Below are positions 6,905 to 8,158 of a stretch of DNA of 8,158 bases, one piece after another. The notes beneath the pieces were generated by a model. That model was not told where the DNA came from and searched no databases. It saw only the letters and a list, made by a program, of their open reading frames with translations. The stretch is taken from positions 1 to 8,158 of the forward strand of contig JAFDJF010000074.1 in NCBI GenBank assembly GCA_019307645.1, in the 5' to 3' direction. The stretch comes from Deltaproteobacteria bacterium. GTDB lineage: Bacteria; Desulfobacterota; DSM-4660; Desulfatiglandales; Desulfatiglandaceae. Both the position numbers and the translations under genes were made by a program. The number at the start of each line of letters is the position of its first letter. Position 1 is the first letter of the stretch.

Positions 6905-6983
6905 TGGCAATGGTGAAAGGGTTCCGCCCCCGGTTTCAGTGGTTTTTAGTACAACGGTAACAGACGAAAAAGGGGTATTTTAT

Positions 6984-7451
6984 ATGGACCAGATAGAAAT
7001 TGTTCATGCCTTAGAACGCTGCGAGCTTTTCAGTGGACTGGAAAAGAGAGATATCGAAAAGATCTCCGGCTTATGTCAGCTGAAGGCTTACAGCCCTGGA
7101 GAATATATTTTTCGACAGGGTGAGTTAGGAGAATGCCTCTATATAATTGCCGAAGGCCATGTTTTCCTGGAAAGAGCTCTCGACCTGGGGCCACGTAAGG
7201 GAAACGCGGTGGTCGCTATCCTTGGCAGGGGCAGGGTTCTTGGTTGCTGGTCCACACTTTTGGATGAACCCCGCAATCTAATGGCCTCGGCAACCTGTCA
7301 AAAGGCCACCAGGGTTGTGGTCATGAACGGGTCGGATCTGCGAAATATGATGTTAAAAAACATTGAGTTAGGTTTAAACGTGTTTAGAAAACTGTGTTAT
7401 ATCCTTCGAGATCGGATACAAGGTGCATTTGGTGCTATGGAGAAGATCTAG
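6984..7451 (+). CDS. Small cyclic-nucleotide-binding-fold protein without DNA-binding domain
   Basis: The protein has 155 residues from the ATG at 6984, chosen because AAGGGG sits 9 nt upstream; a GTG at 6939 would add 15 residues. It is a Crp/cNMP-type beta-barrel: CELFSGLEKRDIEKIS opens the domain, YSPGEYIFRQGELGECLYII (residues 36-55) is the classic roll with its glycines, and VLGCWSTLLDEPRNLMASA is the phosphate-cassette region. In CRP that cassette carries a Glu (GEL) and an Arg; here the Glu position appears to be Cys88 (GCWS), while Arg97 may fill the Arg role. cAMP binding of the usual kind is therefore doubtful. After one long helix the chain ends at AMEKI with no helix-turn-helix, so it is probably not a transcription factor. 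It precedes a NuoE-like gene by 486 bp in the same direction, so it may serve that complex, by inference only. The stop codon touches the repeat element at 7450. Confidence 0.85.
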   Translation: MDQIEIVHALERCELFSGLEKRDIEKISGLCQLKAYSPGEYIFRQGELGECLYIIAEGHVFLERALDLGPRKGNAVVAILGRGRVLGCWSTLLDEPRNLMASATCQKATRVVVMNGSDLRNMMLKNIELGLNVFRKLCYILRDRIQGAFGAMEKI

Positions 7452-7479
7452 GCGGCTGTCCGAGAACGCCCTTTTCCCC
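7447..7479 (+). repeat. Repeat end, inverted copy of the dsbD start-region repeat
   Basis: This is 31 of 33 identical to the reverse complement of 6623-6655. It forms the left end of the 7450-7646 element and includes the TAG stop of the cNMP-fold gene. Together the two copies bracket the promoter and whole reading frame of that gene as inverted repeats about 790 bp apart. Confidence 0.8.
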
Positions 7480-7646
7480 AAACTCTTCGTCATGCCCGAA
7501 AAAATTATCCTCGGAATATTAACTATATGCCTGCCTGCCCTGTTAAATTCACGCTCTAGTGACAGCGCAGCGTATTTGACCGGTGTGGTAATTTTTTCGG
7601 GCATTCCTCGATTTTGGAAAAAATTGCTATTCTCGGACAGCCGCCT
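7450..7646. mobile_element. 197-bp MITE-like inverted-repeat element
   Basis: The ends are perfect 17-bp inverted repeats (7450-7466 and 7630-7646, AGGCGGCTGTCCGAGAA). A second perfect 16-bp pair lies inside (7492-7507 and 7589-7604, ATGCCCGAAAAAATTA). The two arms are separated by exactly 25 nt on both sides, so the element is symmetric, with a central unpaired part at about 7508-7588. There is no transposase and no convincing coding frame, which fits a non-autonomous miniature element or a large extragenic palindrome. I see no clear target-site duplication (CTA on the left, TGG on the right). As RNA it would fold into a long hairpin just after the cNMP-fold stop codon and could act as a 3' end signal. 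Confidence 0.75.
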
Positions 7647-7937
7647 GGTGGTGCTGATGCGGGCCCTGTTGCAAATGTGGTGTGTCTGCCGGGAACAAGT
7701 CTCTGGTTGTTTTAAAAGCCCGCCTTTCCGGGCAGTTGCCATTATTCATGAGCAATTGTCTCCCCCTTTTCGGATTTTTCACCTGCCCTGTTTTCTCTTT
7801 TTAAGGTACTTTTCGGGGAAACGGAAGAACCGTTTAAGAACCCATCCTTCCAGTATTTGCCGGGACGGGTGCGGACATGAACGAAGCAAACAAACGCGTT
7901 GACAGCATAGTAAAAGGAGTCGATAAACGGGAGCTAA
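7647..7937. other. Non-coding region before the NuoE-like gene
   Basis: No gene of known family is seen. It contains a short hairpin, GCCCG/CGGGC at 7718-7722 and 7729-7733, with a T-run only on the minus strand. It also contains a 6-bp inverted repeat, AAACGG/CCGTTT at 7819-7824 and 7830-7835, and a 25-codon open frame at 7877-7954 that overlaps the next start. Confidence 0.55.
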
Positions 7938-7954
7938 ATGGATCACGAGATTAG
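7877..7954 (+). CDS. Possible 25-residue upstream ORF overlapping the NuoE-like start
   Basis: The frame runs from an ATG at 7877 to a TAG at 7952-7954 and would encode 25 residues beginning MNEANKRVD, rich in charged residues. It overlaps the start of the NuoE-like gene (7938) by 17 bases in another frame, the arrangement expected for a leader peptide coupled to the next gene. Against it, the ribosome site before 7877 is weak and a frame of this length can arise by chance. I know no matching family. Confidence 0.2.
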   Translation: MNEANKRVDSIVKGVDKRELNGSRD

Positions 7955-8158
7955 CGCACAAGAAAAAGCTGGAATGCAGGAAGAAGAACAGAACATGCTG
8001 AAAGAGGTAGCCCTGGAACTTGAAGCGTTTGAAAAAACCAGGGGCAACCTTATCCCCATTCTCCAGATGATTCAGGAAAAATATTCCTATGTTGCGCCCG
8101 AATCCATAAGGATCGCGGCAGAGTATCTGGAGATGGCAGCATGCGAGGTGTATGGCGT
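7938..8158 (+). CDS. NuoE-like [2Fe-2S] NADH dehydrogenase/hydrogenase subunit, N-terminal part (3' end outside window)
   Basis: The frame is open from the ATG at 7938 to the right edge (73 full codons). GGGAG lies 4 nt before the ATG. After an acidic N-terminal helix of about 30 residues, the stretch GNLIPILQMIQEKYSYV followed by PESIRIAAEYLEM and CEVYG is the helical N-terminal module of the NuoE/24-kDa family. The rest, outside the window, should be a thioredoxin-like domain with four cysteines binding a [2Fe-2S] cluster. Such subunits pair with a NuoF-type flavoprotein in complex I, in electron-bifurcating hydrogenases and formate dehydrogenases, or in HdrA-linked modules. The partner genes are not visible, so I cannot tell which complex this is. 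The family call is firm, the complex open. Confidence 0.88.
   Translation, partial: MDHEISAQEKAGMQEEEQNMLKEVALELEAFEKTRGNLIPILQMIQEKYSYVAPESIRIAAEYLEMAACEVYG

Larger units (their letters stand above)
6656..6983. other. Divergent regulatory region between dsbD and the cNMP-fold gene
   Basis: No coding gene is supported here. The region holds the dsbD promoter (6710-6739, minus) and a candidate promoter for the cNMP-fold gene (6875-6904, plus). The stretch 6740-6874 is AT-rich and shows nothing recognisable. An in-frame GTG at 6939 could extend the cNMP-fold gene upstream, but the ATG at 6984 has the better ribosome site. Confidence 0.65.

Noticed and set aside
7711..7733. Hairpin GCCCG/CGGGC with TTTT, as an intrinsic terminator
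   Set aside because: The T-run follows only on the minus strand, where no gene is seen to need termination, and the stem is only 5 bp.
7423..7902. 159-codon plus-strand open frame after the cNMP-fold gene
   Set aside because: It starts inside the cNMP-fold gene in another frame and runs through the non-coding inverted-repeat element; its translation resembles no protein family and it has no ribosome site.
7899..7927. TTGACA-17 nt-GATAAA as a promoter for the NuoE-like gene
   Set aside because: The -35 match is perfect, but the predicted start falls about 5 nt before the ATG and inside or after the ribosome binding site, so the transcript would be almost leaderless. Probably chance.
1..8158. 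CRISPR arrays, tRNA or rRNA genes, transposases, phage genes
   Set aside because: No regularly spaced direct repeats, no cloverleaf or rRNA-like sequence, and no transposase or phage-like protein was seen on either strand.

Overview
The window looks like a chromosomal segment from an anaerobic Gram-negative bacterium, most likely a Desulfobacterota (deltaproteobacterial) sulfate reducer or relative. Three things point that way. There is a Kdo/LPS-transport operon, so the cell has an outer membrane with LPS. There is a stand-alone DUF39/HcyBio protein, a homocysteine-biosynthesis family typical of methanogens and sulfate reducers. A NuoE-like flavin oxidoreductase subunit follows a small cyclic-nucleotide-binding-fold protein. 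The taxon is an inference; no rRNA or marker gene is present.

Layout. (1) Positions 1-1984, minus strand: kdsA, kdsC and lptC in transcription order, with lptC running off the left edge. KdsA and KdsC make Kdo for lipid A-core, and LptC helps move finished LPS to the outer membrane. (2) Positions 1985-2413: a divergent intergenic region. It holds a candidate kdsA promoter, an 83-bp imperfect palindrome built on GGTTCAG-type repeats, a perfect 12-bp palindrome, and a good sigma70-type promoter for the next gene. (3) Positions 2414-3589, plus strand: the DUF39/HcyBio sulfurtransferase (homocysteine synthesis). (4) Positions 3600-6636, minus strand: a dsbD-cysteine desulfurase pair, convergent with the DUF39 gene across only 10 bp. 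(5) Positions 6637-6983: a divergent regulatory region with a strong promoter for dsbD and a plausible one for the next gene. (6) Positions 6984-7451, plus strand: a small cNMP-binding-fold protein without a DNA-binding domain. (7) Positions 7450-7646: a 197-bp non-coding inverted-repeat (MITE-like) element starting at that gene's stop codon. (8) Positions 7938 to the right edge: the N-terminus of a NuoE-like [2Fe-2S] subunit, overlapped by a 25-codon upstream ORF.

The most interesting structure is the repeat pair at 6623-6655 and 7447-7479. These are inverted copies, 31 of 33 identical, that bracket the cNMP-fold gene. One copy forms the translation start region of dsbD. The only two differences between the copies are the ones that turn AGGCGG into the Shine-Dalgarno core AGGAGG and ACG into the dsbD start codon ATG. 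This suggests that a repeat end has been co-opted as a gene start.

A shared theme is sulfur and thiol chemistry: DUF39 sulfur transfer, a PLP cysteine desulfurase (or selenocysteine lyase), and DsbD reductant export sit side by side.
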